Below, piece after piece: positions 52,267 to 61,237 of a DNA stretch of 63,300 nt. The stretch lies in contig CAJUGS010000017.1 of the NCBI GenBank assembly GCA_910586305.1, positions 1 through 63,300 of the forward strand. The letters run 5' to 3'. Made by a program: the position numbers and the translations under genes. Position 1 is the first letter of the stretch. The number at the start of each line of letters is the position of its first letter. The DNA is from an uncultured Duncaniella sp. GTDB lineage: Bacteria; Bacteroidota; Bacteroidia; Bacteroidales; Muribaculaceae. Under the pieces are notes generated by a model, which was not told the origin of the DNA, did no database searches, and saw only the letters and a list, made by a program, of their open reading frames with translations.

Positions 52267-55257
52267 TTAGAGTGTCTTCTTGACTTCTACTTCTTCGAAT
52301 CCTTCGATGATGTCGCCTTCGATGATGTCGTTGTATCCGGCAATCGAGAGACCGCAGTCGTAGCCCGATGTTACCTCCTTGACGTCGTCCTTCATGCGCT
52401 TGAGCGAGCCGAGTTCTCCGGTGTAGCGCACGATGCCGTCGCGAATGAGGCGCACCTTGCATCCTCTCTTGATCTTTCCTTCGCGGACGATTGCTCCGGC
52501 GATAGTGCCCACCTTGGAGATGTGGAATGTCTGGAGCACTTCTGCGGTGCCGATGACTTCTTCCTTGATCTCGGGTGCGAGCATACCTTCCATTGCGTCC
52601 TTGACCTCTTCGATGGCCTGGTAGATAACCGAGTAGAGGCGTATCTCCACTCCGTCACGCTCGGCTGTGCGGCGGGCTGCCTGTGAGGGGCGCACCTGGA
52701 AGCCGATGATGATGGCGTCTGAGGCGGCGGCGAGGGTGACGTCGCTCTCGGAGATGGCTCCGACGGCCTTGTGGAGCACGTTGATCTTGACTTCCTCGGT
52801 GGATAGCTTGATGAGGGAGTCGGAGAGTGCCTCGATGGATCCGTCGACGTCGCCCTTGACGATGATGTTGAGCTCGTGGAAGTTGCCGATGGCGCGGCGG
52901 CGTCCGATCTCCTCGAGTGTGGTGCGCTTGGCTGTGCGGAGTCCGAGCTCACGCTGCAGCTGCTCGCGTTTTGAGGCTATCTCGCGGGCTTCCTGTTCGG
53001 TCTCCATGACGTTGAAGGTGTCGCCTGCCTGGGGTGCGCCGTTGAGACCGAGTATGAGTGCCGGCTCGGCGGGGCCTGCTTCCTTGATGCGCTGGTTGCG
53101 TTCGTTGAACATTGCCTTGACGCGTCCGAAGTGGGTTCCGGCAAGGATTGTGTCGCCTACGCGCAGTGTTCCGTTCTGCACGAGCACTGTGGCCACGTAG
53201 CCTCGGCCTTTGTCGAGCGACGACTCTATGATGGAGCCTGTGGCTCGGCGCGAGGGGTTGGCGCGGAGTTCGAGCATTTCGGCTTCGAGGAGCACTTTCT
53301 CCATGAGTTCGTCCACTCCGAGTCCTTTCTTGGCCGAGATGTCCTGCGACTGGTATTTTCCGCCCCATTCCTCGACGAGGTAGTTCATCTGTGCGAGTTC
53401 TTCCTTGATTTTGTCGGGGTTTGCGGCCGGTTTGTCTATCTTGTTTATGGCGAATACGATGGGTACACCTGCTGCCGAGGCGTGGTTGATTGCCTCGACG
53501 GTCTGCGGCATGACGTTGTCGTCGGCTGCGACGATGATGATACAGAGGTCGGTGACCTTGGCTCCACGAGCACGCATCGCGGTGAATGCTTCGTGGCCCG
53601 GGGTGTCGAGGAATGTGATGTGGCGTCCGTCGGCGAGCTTGACGTTGTAGGCTCCGATGTGCTGTGTGATACCTCCGGCCTCGCCTGCGATTACGTTGGC
53701 GTTGCGGATGTAGTCGAGGAGCGATGTCTTGCCGTGGTCGACGTGGCCCATGACTGTTACGATGGGCGGGCGGGACACGAGGTCTTCCTCGGTGTCTTCC
53801 TCCTGTTGTATGGCCTCGACCACTTCGGCTGAGACGTATTCGGTCTTGTAGCCGAATTCTTCGGCCACGATGTTGATTGTCTCGGCATCAAGACGCTGGT
53901 TGATGGATACCATCACGCCAAGGTTCATACAGGTGGCGATGACGTTGTTGATGGGCACGTCCATCATTATTGCGAGGTCGTTGGCGGTCACAAACTCTGT
54001 GAGCTTGAGTACCTTGCTTTCGGCCGCTGCCTCGGCCTCGGCCTCGTGGGCGCGGTTGGCGAATGCTTCGCGTTTCTCCTTGCGCCATTTTGCGCCTTTC
54101 TTCTGTCCCTTGTCCTTGGAGGTGAGTCGTGCGAGTGTTTCGCGTACCTGCTTCTGTACGTCTTCCTCGTTGACTTCGGTGTGCATCGGTGCGCGCTTGC
54201 CGCGGTCTTTGCCGCCGGCGTTGCCTCCACGGTTGTTTCCACCGCGGTTGTTGTTTCCGGCGCCACGGTTTCCGGCGTTTGCTCCGCCTCCACCGTTTCC
54301 ACCGCGTCCGGAGTTGTCGTTCTGTCCGGCCTTTTCGATGTCGATTTTTTCCTTGCCTCCGATGCGCTGGCGTTTTTTACGGTTTGCACCGGCCTGGTTT
54401 CCGGCTGCACCCTGTGTTCCAGCGCCACGGCCTGCTGCGCCGTTGCGCTCGTTTCGGCGCTCCTCCTTGGATTTCTTTTTGGGACGTGTGGACTGGTTGA
54501 GTGTAGCCAGGTCGATGTGGCCTACAACCTTTGGTCCGGTCACCTGTGGTTCCGTGGAGTAACGGAATACTTCGGGTTCTGCTTTTGGGGGTTCGGGAGC
54601 CGTTGCGGGCTTCTCCTCGGGCTTTGCCTGTGGCGCGGGCTTTGGAGTCTCGGCTTTGATTTCGGGCTTTGGTTCGGGTTTCACCTCGGGTTTAGGTTCG
54701 GGTTTTGTTGGCTCGGGCTTTGGCTCGGGCTTGGTTTCGGTTTTCTTGGGTGTCTGTGGCTCGGGCTTTATTGCTTCTTTTTCTTTATTGGCATTCTGCT
54801 CGGGCTTCACTTCTGTCTCGGGCTTTGGCTCCTCGACTTTTGGGGCTTCTGCCTTGGTTGTTTCGGGTTTAGCCGGTGTTTTTGGTGTTACAGGGTTGTT
54901 GTGCTTGTCAAGCTGTATTTTGCCAATGACGCGCGGTCCTGTCACTGTAGAAGGTGCAGGGGAGGGTGATGCTTGCGCGGTAGATTCAGCCTTGGGTGTT
55001 GTTTTCTCTTCCTCGGGCTTGTGTGCTGGGGCTGCATCGCGTTCGTTCACCTTATTGTGGCGCAGGCTTTCGATGCGCTCACGTTCCTTGCGGTCGGGCT
55101 GGAAGGCCTCCACGAGGATGTTGTAGGCAGCCTCGTCGATGCGTGTGTTGGGGCTTGTGGCATCGATTGCGATGCCTTTTTTCTGCAACTGTTCCACCAC
55201 GGTGGGAATGGAGACGTTGAATTCTTTGGCGGCTTGGCTGATCTTTATTCTCGGCAT
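52267..55257 (-). CDS. infB: Translation initiation factor IF-2
   Basis: 996 aa. An N-terminal IF2_N module (MPRIKISQAAKEFNVSIPTV) is followed by a long Lys/Pro/Glu low-complexity region with KPEPKPE-like repeats (about 70-235) and a Gly/Asn/Arg stretch. The GTPase domain starts with G1 GHVDHGKTS at 504-512, then DTPGHEAF (G3) and NKID (G4), with domains II-IV behind. GTP-dependent placement of initiator tRNA on the 30S subunit. It follows nusA with a 109-base gap that shows no gene. Confidence 0.98.
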   Translation of the reverse strand: MPRIKISQAAKEFNVSIPTVVEQLQKKGIAIDATSPNTRIDEAAYNILVEAFQPDRKERERIESLRHNKVNERDAAPAHKPEEEKTTPKAESTAQASPSPAPSTVTGPRVIGKIQLDKHNNPVTPKTPAKPETTKAEAPKVEEPKPETEVKPEQNANKEKEAIKPEPQTPKKTETKPEPKPEPTKPEPKPEVKPEPKPEIKAETPKPAPQAKPEEKPATAPEPPKAEPEVFRYSTEPQVTGPKVVGHIDLATLNQSTRPKKKSKEERRNERNGAAGRGAGTQGAAGNQAGANRKKRQRIGGKEKIDIEKAGQNDNSGRGGNGGGGANAGNRGAGNNNRGGNNRGGNAGGKDRGKRAPMHTEVNEEDVQKQVRETLARLTSKDKGQKKGAKWRKEKREAFANRAHEAEAEAAAESKVLKLTEFVTANDLAIMMDVPINNVIATCMNLGVMVSINQRLDAETINIVAEEFGYKTEYVSAEVVEAIQQEEDTEEDLVSRPPIVTVMGHVDHGKTSLLDYIRNANVIAGEAGGITQHIGAYNVKLADGRHITFLDTPGHEAFTAMRARGAKVTDLCIIIVAADDNVMPQTVEAINHASAAGVPIVFAINKIDKPAANPDKIKEELAQMNYLVEEWGGKYQSQDISAKKGLGVDELMEKVLLEAEMLELRANPSRRATGSIIESSLDKGRGYVATVLVQNGTLRVGDTILAGTHFGRVKAMFNERNQRIKEAGPAEPALILGLNGAPQAGDTFNVMETEQEAREIASKREQLQRELGLRTAKRTTLEEIGRRRAIGNFHELNIIVKGDVDGSIEALSDSLIKLSTEEVKINVLHKAVGAISESDVTLAAASDAIIIGFQVRPSQAARRTAERDGVEIRLYSVIYQAIEEVKDAMEGMLAPEIKEEVIGTAEVLQTFHISKVGTIAGAIVREGKIKRGCKVRLIRDGIVRYTGELGSLKRMKDDVKEVTSGYDCGLSIAGYNDIIEGDIIEGFEEVEVKKTL

Positions 55258-55366
55258 ATTCTGTCTTGTGAAGTTTCCGCGACGATGCGGGGTGACTTCG
55301 GGTAATCTGTTTTTGATTGGTGGTTAAGGTGGAAGCTTTCGAGGGCTACAGTAGGCCCTTGCGGTC

Positions 55367-56680
55367 TCACTCGGCCGGTGTCTCGGCGGTGTCGGGCGCA
55401 TCGTCGGCTGGAGCCTGTGGTTCGTCGTCCTCGAATTCGGCCTTGAGGATGCGGATGACATTGTCGACTGTCTCTTCCTCGAGGTCGGCTTTTTCGATGA
55501 GTATCTCGCGTGGTGTGTTGAGCACGTTCTTGGCTGTAATGCATCCCATGTCTTTGAGTGAGTCGATGACCCATCCGTCGATTTCGTCTTTGAACTCGTC
55601 GAGATAGATGTCCTCGTCTACTTCAGCGGGGGTGTCGCGGTATACGTCGATGGTGTAGCCTGAGAGCATGGAGGCGAGCTTGATATTCATGCCGCCCTTT
55701 CCGATGGCGAGTGATACTTCTTCGGGCTTGAGGAATACCTCGGCCTTCTTTTCTTCTTCGTCGAGGTGGATGCTCGAGATTTTTGCGGGGCTGAGTGCGC
55801 GCTGGATGAAGAGCGAGGGGTTGGAGGTGTAGTTGATGACGTCGATGTTCTCGTTGTGGAGCTCGCGCACGATGCCGTGGATGCGTGAACCTTTGACACC
55901 TACGCAGGCGCCCACGGGGTCGATGCGGTCGTCGAAGCTTTCGACTGCTATCTTTGCGCGCTCGCCGGGGATGCGGGCCACGGCCTTGATGGCGATGAGT
56001 CCGTCGAGGATTTCGGGTACGTCACGCTCGAAGAGGCGACGGAGGAAGGCCTCGCTTGTGCGAGATACGGTGATTTTGGGATTGTTGTTCTTGTTGTCGA
56101 CGTTGTGTATCACGGCCAGCACTGTCTCGCCTTTGCGGAAGTAGTCGCCGGGAATCGACTCGCTCTTGGGAAGGAGGAGCTCGTTTTTCTCGTCGTCGAG
56201 GAGGAGTGTCTCGCGCGACCATGTCTGGTAGACTTCGCCTGACACGAGTTCGCCCTCGAGTTCCTTGAACTTGTCGTAGATGGCCTCTTTCTGCAGGTCG
56301 AGAATCTTTGACTGGAGAGTCTGGCGGAGATTGAGGATGGCGCGGCGGCCGAAGTCGGCAAAGAAGATTTCCTTGGTGTGCTCCTCGCCTATCTCCACAT
56401 CAGGATCGTCGTCGGCCCGGGCGTCGGAGAGGGAGATCTGGAGGTTGGGGTTGGTGACTTCGCCGTCGGGGACTACTTCGAGATTCTGGAATATCTGGAC
56501 ATCGCCCTTGTCGGGGTTCATGATGACGTCGAGATTCTCGTCGGTTCCGAACATCTTGGCGAGTACGTTGCGGAACGACTCTTCCAGCACGGAGATCATC
56601 GTGGTCTTGTCGATGTTCTTAAGTTCCTTGAATTCGGCGAAACGCTCCACCATGTTGGGAGCTTCTTCTTTTCTTGCCAT
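55367..56680 (-). CDS. nusA: Transcription termination/antitermination factor NusA
   Basis: 437 aa. The N-terminal RNA-polymerase-binding domain is at about 1-130, then an S1 domain (GELVSGEVYQTW...) and two KH domains (about 230-370, with GVKGSRIHGIVREL and AIGKGGMNIKLASML), and a short acidic tail (DDEPQAPADDAP). The E. coli-type C-terminal repeats are absent, as is usual in Bacteroidetes. NusA modulates pausing, termination and antitermination. 50 bases after rimP. Confidence 0.97.
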   Translation of the reverse strand: MARKEEAPNMVERFAEFKELKNIDKTTMISVLEESFRNVLAKMFGTDENLDVIMNPDKGDVQIFQNLEVVPDGEVTNPNLQISLSDARADDDPDVEIGEEHTKEIFFADFGRRAILNLRQTLQSKILDLQKEAIYDKFKELEGELVSGEVYQTWSRETLLLDDEKNELLLPKSESIPGDYFRKGETVLAVIHNVDNKNNNPKITVSRTSEAFLRRLFERDVPEILDGLIAIKAVARIPGERAKIAVESFDDRIDPVGACVGVKGSRIHGIVRELHNENIDVINYTSNPSLFIQRALSPAKISSIHLDEEEKKAEVFLKPEEVSLAIGKGGMNIKLASMLSGYTIDVYRDTPAEVDEDIYLDEFKDEIDGWVIDSLKDMGCITAKNVLNTPREILIEKADLEEETVDNVIRILKAEFEDDEPQAPADDAPDTAETPAE

Positions 56681-56730
56681 GTCTTATAGTAAGTGGGATG
56701 TTATCGTAGAGTTAAAAAAGTATAGTTGCT

Positions 56731-57198
56731 TTATTTGAAGTCGAAGTGGTAGGCCACTGTCTTGCAGGCATCCATGCGTAGTGTTTCGGGCTTGGCTACG
56801 AGCTTGGGGCGTTTTTCGCCCGGTTCCTTTACCTTTACGGTGGTCTCGACTGTGAAGTCTTCGTCGCCAACGGCTGTTAGCAGGGCTGTGAACTTGCGTC
56901 CGTCGCGTGTGAGGATGTCTACATTGTCGCCGATGTGCTTCTCGTACTGCTGTTTTACCTTGAAGGGGGCCGAGAGGGAGGCGGTGCCTACTTCGAGCGA
57001 GTAGTCCTCCTTGTCGCGGTCGAGGGCATCGTTGATGCTGCGGCTTACTTCGGTGCAGAAGTCGAGATCCACGCCGGTGGGGCTGTCGAGTTCAACCACT
57101 ATGTCGTTGTCGGCCGAAACGGTCAGTTCTACCACGTATGCGTCGGTGTTTTCGATGGCTTTGGCCACAAGTCCGGCTACCTCTTGCTTGTCAATCAT
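56731..57198 (-). CDS. rimP: Ribosome maturation factor RimP
   Basis: 155 aa from the start at 57198. RimP assists late 30S assembly. The family motif appears as VVELDSPTGVDLDFCTEVSR and DYSLEVGTASLSAPF (the usual LEVSSPGLxxPL region, here with T-A-S-L-S-A-P). It begins the classical rimP-nusA-infB operon. The frame extends 10 codons upstream, but into the G/C-rich leader hairpin. Confidence 0.94.
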   Translation of the reverse strand: MIDKQEVAGLVAKAIENTDAYVVELTVSADNDIVVELDSPTGVDLDFCTEVSRSINDALDRDKEDYSLEVGTASLSAPFKVKQQYEKHIGDNVDILTRDGRKFTALLTAVGDEDFTVETTVKVKEPGEKRPKLVAKPETLRMDACKTVAYHFDFK

Positions 57199-57256
57199 AG
57201 GTGTATACAATAAATTCGGAGGAAGCAACCTGCCTCCTCCGTGACTTTTCTGACTG

Positions 57257-57264
57257 CAAAGATA
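57257..57264 (-). promoter_or_regulatory. -7 box of the rimP-nusA-infB-folK operon
   Basis: TATCTTTG on the minus strand; leader of about 55 bases containing a 7-bp hairpin. No -33 TTTG found. Confidence 0.55.
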
Positions 57265-57446
57265 ATAATAATGTGTGAAATATCCTTTAGAATGAGCGTG
57301 AAAAGGTATTGTATTAATTAAAATTAACTATACTTTTGAAATATTAATCTTTTAAAGTGGGTTTAAGCCAGATTAGTTTGATTCTCCCTGCTTTTTCATG
57401 ACATCAATATAATATGTGTATTATAATATGTGGCGAGGAGATGAAT

Positions 57447-57475
57447 GCGCCCGGATCCTTGGAGGGTCCGGGCGC
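57447..57475 (-). terminator. Hairpin after the OmpA-like gene
   Basis: GCGCCCGGA (57447-57455) pairs with TCCGGGCGC (57467-57475), plus CC/GG inside, 35 bases after the stop of the OmpA-like gene. No U-tract follows. Confidence 0.55.
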
Positions 57476-57509
57476 GGAGGGATTCATGGATAGAGATAAA
57501 TCTTTCGGA

Positions 57510-59417
57510 TTAGCGACGCGGAGGTATCATGTATTGTATGTGTACCTTCACGCATCGGTTGAGTTTGGCTTTGAGGCCGCGTGTAGATGGGTCGTCGACC
57601 ACTCCGATGCCGTAGACGGAATTATTGAACGAGCTGACACGATAGGTCTTGGAGTCGATGTCGCGGAAGCAGTCGAAGCTCTTGAGCCATGCGAGGACTG
57701 TGTTGGCGCGGTTCTCGGAGAGTGCGGTGTTACGCATGATTCCGACTTCCTTGGAGTTGGGGCCGGTATAGTTGTCCTGGCTCGTGGCGAGACCTTCGAC
57801 GTGGATGGCTGTGATTACGCCCGAGTTGATTATGTGGCGTATGTTGTTGACGGTTACCGAGTCGGTGTGGTCGGCTATGTGGCCGCGGTTGGTGTTGAGG
57901 GCGGCGTACATATCGGCAAGCGAGACCAGATATTCGTTGCCCGGTGCGTCGAAGTTGGCCCTGATTGTTGATATACCCTTGTTGGCATTGAGGCCGAATG
58001 TCTGTGTCTCGAAGTAGTTTTTCTCACTGACGAGTTTCTGGTCGAGAGTCGCGTTGTCGATTCGGTAGTGCCACAGGTGCTTGTCACCGTAGATTGGCGC
58101 GTAGTAGAATCCGGCTTTCTGTCGGAAGGCTGCTATTGAGTCGGGATTGTCGGACAGCGATATGGGGCCTTCTCCCATTTCGTAGCCACGCGGGATGAAG
58201 TCGATTGCAAACTCGGTGTCGGCCGGTTCGGTGGGCAGGTCGATTGTGGGGATTGATGCGAGGCTCTTGTTATTGAGTATGTTTACAGCCACCTGTGCGT
58301 TGTCGGCATATCGCTTCTGTGTGTAGATACCTCCTGTGAGATATTCGATGGCGTTTACATCGCTCGCTACGAGCGGGGCGTCGTTGCGTCCGGAGTAGTT
58401 GTTGGGATAGAAGACGTAGAATGTGATTTCGGAGAATCCCGTCATTGGCGACTGCTCCTCCTTGACGCGGACTTCGCGGTATTGCTGCACTGTGTAGTCG
58501 CGTGTGTGGGTGTGGGTTACTGCTGTCTTCCATCCGCGGTTGCGCTTGGAGTCGAGGTAGAATGTGAATCCGAGGTCCACGCCCACGTTGCAGTCCCATT
58601 TATTTGCCGCATGGTTGGCCTGGCCGTATTCAAGGTCGAAGTTGGTCTGGTAGAATATTCCGCGTATCTTTGCGTCAAGACTCCATCGCTTTGATTTGGT
58701 GAAGAACCTGCTGTATTGTAGTTCGAGGTGTCCGCTCCATTCGTTGTCGGAGCCGTAGCGGTGGCCGTAGCCGAGGTGGTGTACTCCTCCGATACCGGCT
58801 GCGAACATGAATTGGTTCATGAGGCGTGGGGAGTTGAATCCTTCATATCCGAGAAATAGGCGAGAAAGGTTGAGGATTACGGAGCCTGAGATGTCCCACC
58901 AGCGTGTTTTCATCTTTCGGTAGGGTTCGGCGTCGGGGTCGTTCTTGTCGGGATACCACATGATGTCGCCGTATCCGTATCCTCCGGTCATGTTTGCTGT
59001 ATAGCCTCGGGAGTCAGAGCGGATGAATTCGATTTTAAGACCTATGCCGGGTGTGAACCATTTTCCTATACCCACGCTCCAGTCCCACGACAGTGTGCCG
59101 CTGAATTTGTCCCAGTTGGAATAATCTCCCTGGAATGTGTGTCCTCCGGCTGTCGCGAAGGCAAACCAGTTTTTCCCAAATTTGTTTGTTACAACCTGAT
59201 AGGGTGAGAGGTTTTCTTTTACTACCTCGTGGGTTGTGGGTGCTGTGATGATTGATGAGTCCTGATAGACTACCCTGTAGTCGGAGTATTTATCGTCAAA
59301 CTCCTTGTCGGAAAGGGGTGTGACATCCTGTGCGACGGCTGTGGCCGGTGCTGAGATAGCTCCTAATACAATGGAAATCTGTAGGAGAGTCTTCTTGAAT
59401 CCCTTGAATTTCTCCAT
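57510..59417 (-). CDS. Outer-membrane protein with OmpA-like C-terminal domain
   Basis: 635 aa, signal peptide about 1-29 (cut after ATAVAQ). The middle part (about 70-290) alternates like a beta-barrel with many Trp/Tyr. The C-terminal ~150 residues have the OmpA order: FDAPGNEYL, AIHVEGLATS and NTALSENRANTVLAWL. The usual GHTD is GLAT here, so the peptidoglycan-binding Asp is missing, while the Arg of LSENRA is kept. It may anchor the envelope weakly or bind something else. Gene partners are not evident; 152 bases of gene-free sequence separate it from the dehydratase gene. Confidence 0.82.
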   Translation of the reverse strand: MEKFKGFKKTLLQISIVLGAISAPATAVAQDVTPLSDKEFDDKYSDYRVVYQDSSIITAPTTHEVVKENLSPYQVVTNKFGKNWFAFATAGGHTFQGDYSNWDKFSGTLSWDWSVGIGKWFTPGIGLKIEFIRSDSRGYTANMTGGYGYGDIMWYPDKNDPDAEPYRKMKTRWWDISGSVILNLSRLFLGYEGFNSPRLMNQFMFAAGIGGVHHLGYGHRYGSDNEWSGHLELQYSRFFTKSKRWSLDAKIRGIFYQTNFDLEYGQANHAANKWDCNVGVDLGFTFYLDSKRNRGWKTAVTHTHTRDYTVQQYREVRVKEEQSPMTGFSEITFYVFYPNNYSGRNDAPLVASDVNAIEYLTGGIYTQKRYADNAQVAVNILNNKSLASIPTIDLPTEPADTEFAIDFIPRGYEMGEGPISLSDNPDSIAAFRQKAGFYYAPIYGDKHLWHYRIDNATLDQKLVSEKNYFETQTFGLNANKGISTIRANFDAPGNEYLVSLADMYAALNTNRGHIADHTDSVTVNNIRHIINSGVITAIHVEGLATSQDNYTGPNSKEVGIMRNTALSENRANTVLAWLKSFDCFRDIDSKTYRVSSFNNSVYGIGVVDDPSTRGLKAKLNRCVKVHIQYMIPPRR

Positions 59418-59569
59418 GATGTGGTGTTACTATTTGTTTGTTTATGAGTTTCGGTTGATTGTTTGTTGGCTGGTTGTCAGAGCGCTGATGTTTTGAAGGT
59501 CAGTGTTTTCGTCGGTATTGTCAGCTGTGTTTTTCGTGTCTGCTTTATGTTTTGCGCGGAGTCAGGTGG

Positions 59570-61237
59570 TCAGCAATGTGATGATGGTGCTGTGGCCAGT
59601 GATGGTTCCGGCCTCGGTGTCATGGCGGCTTTTCGGAATGGGGTTTCCGAGGTGTCCGGCGGAGAGTCGAAAGCTGCGTAGGGGCTTGAGGCCGGTGAGC
59701 GGTATTCGGGTACGATGTGTTTCATCATTCGTACGGTCTCTTCGGGGAGGTATCGGTGCGCGGTGTCTATGAGACTGTTGACGAGTCGTGAGATATTGGC
59801 GAAGTTGACCTGTCTCACTCTGGCTATGCTGATTAGGGGGTGTCGTGTGGGTAGCACTTTCTCTTTATCGCTTAGCACTTCTTCATAGAGTTTTTCGCCT
59901 GGTCGCAGTCCGGTGAATTCTATGCCGACGTTGTGGCGTCCGCTGAGGTGTATCATCTTTTTGGCCAGGTCGACTATTCTCACCGGCGATCCCATGTCGA
60001 AAACGAATATTTCGCCTCCGCGCCCTATTGTAGCTGCCTCGAGTACCAGCGAACAGGCCTCGGATATGAGCATGAAGAAGCGCGTTACCTTTGGATGGGT
60101 CACTCTCACAGGGCCTCCCCGTCTGATCTGGTCGCGGAATGTCGGTATCACCGAGCCGTTTGATCCGAGCACGTTGCCGAACCGGGTGGTTATGAACTGT
60201 GTGCTGTCCTGTGTGGTCGAGAGGCTCTGGCAGTACATTTCGCAGATGCGTTTGGAGCATCCCATCACGTTTGTGGGGTTGACGGCCTTGTCGGTGGAGA
60301 TCATCACGAATTTCTTTACTCCGTGGGCCACCGAGAGGTCGGCTATCTTGCGTGTGCCGTCGACATTGTTGAGCACGCTTTCGATAGGGTTGTCCTCCAT
60401 CATCGGGACGTGCTTGTAGGCTGCTGCGTGAAACACCATCTCGGGCTTGTAGTCGGCAAATATCTGCTCCATTCTTCCGGAGTGGCAGAGCGAGGTGACG
60501 ATGAAGCGGCATTTCGTGCGGGGATAGGAGCGCTCCATCTCGAGCACGAGGTCGTGGAGGGGCGTCTCGGCCTGGTCGACAAGTATGAGATTGGCCGGAT
60601 TGAGCGTTGCCAGTATTCGTGTGAGTTCGGAGCCTATCGAGCCTGCTGCGCCGGTGACGAGGATGCTTTTGCCTTTGATGGCGGTGCGGATGTCGTCCAT
60701 GTTGACCTTTATGGGTTTGCGCTGGAGCAGGTTGGCCATCTCCATGTCGGTGAGGTCTTCGTTGCTATAGCCGTAGGGGCCTACGCCCGATGTGTGGCGT
60801 AGGTAGAGGTCGTAGAAGAGTCGGGCCACAATCCTGACACCGGCCATCATTACCGTGGCGACTATACACTGGATGAGTATGTCGAGGAATGGTATGGGAC
60901 GCAGGATGAGGTGGACGGGCAGGATAGTCTGCACTCCCCACATGAGGGCTGCTCCGGTGAACATGGCAAATCCCACTCTGGCGAGGTCGCTGACAGTGGT
61001 CTTGCGTATGATGCCCGTATAGGTGTGGAAGATGCGGATACCTATTACATAACATACGAGATATGCGGTGTATGACTCGAGGTAGGGGCCAAAATTCCCC
61101 ACCACATATGAGAGAGAGGTGTCATATACCGACGCGAACAGCCCTGCGAACAGGATGATGAGACAGTCTGTGGCTACTATGAGCCAATAGGGAAGAGCTG
61201 CACGCGATGTGTACCATATGGCTATTTTCTCAAACAT
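59570..61237 (-). CDS. UDP-sugar 4,6-dehydratase, CapD/WbpM/PglF type, shortened
   Basis: 555 aa. Four membrane helices (about 15-140) anchor it. The SDR domain begins with TGAAGSIGSEL (GAAGSIG 196-202), followed by AAAYKHVPMMEDNP, STDKAVNPTN and M325-x3-K329 (VMGCSK), where Met replaces the usual Tyr, a mark of this dehydratase group. It converts UDP-GlcNAc to a 4-keto-6-deoxy sugar. The first Rossmann domain (GAGEAG type) normally between the helices and the SDR is absent: the helices lead within about 50 residues to the SDR. It overlaps the aminotransferase gene by 16 bases. Confidence 0.93.
   Translation of the reverse strand: MFEKIAIWYTSRAALPYWLIVATDCLIILFAGLFASVYDTSLSYVVGNFGPYLESYTAYLVCYVIGIRIFHTYTGIIRKTTVSDLARVGFAMFTGAALMWGVQTILPVHLILRPIPFLDILIQCIVATVMMAGVRIVARLFYDLYLRHTSGVGPYGYSNEDLTDMEMANLLQRKPIKVNMDDIRTAIKGKSILVTGAAGSIGSELTRILATLNPANLILVDQAETPLHDLVLEMERSYPRTKCRFIVTSLCHSGRMEQIFADYKPEMVFHAAAYKHVPMMEDNPIESVLNNVDGTRKIADLSVAHGVKKFVMISTDKAVNPTNVMGCSKRICEMYCQSLSTTQDSTQFITTRFGNVLGSNGSVIPTFRDQIRRGGPVRVTHPKVTRFFMLISEACSLVLEAATIGRGGEIFVFDMGSPVRIVDLAKKMIHLSGRHNVGIEFTGLRPGEKLYEEVLSDKEKVLPTRHPLISIARVRQVNFANISRLVNSLIDTAHRYLPEETVRMMKHIVPEYRSPASSPYAAFDSPPDTSETPFRKAAMTPRPEPSLATAPSSHC

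Larger units (their letters stand above)
57199..57509. other. Leader and promoter region of rimP, no gene
   Basis: Holds a leader hairpin (CGGAGGA 57217-57223 with TCCTCCG 57235-57241), the -7 box at 57257-57264, an A/T-rich stretch to about 57440, and the hairpin after the OmpA-like gene at 57447-57475. I see no coding frame. Confidence 0.6.

Noticed and set aside
54530..55060. Repeated C/T-rich pattern that might look like a DNA repeat array.
   Set aside because: It encodes the KPEPKPE-like low-complexity linker of IF-2, normal for this protein.
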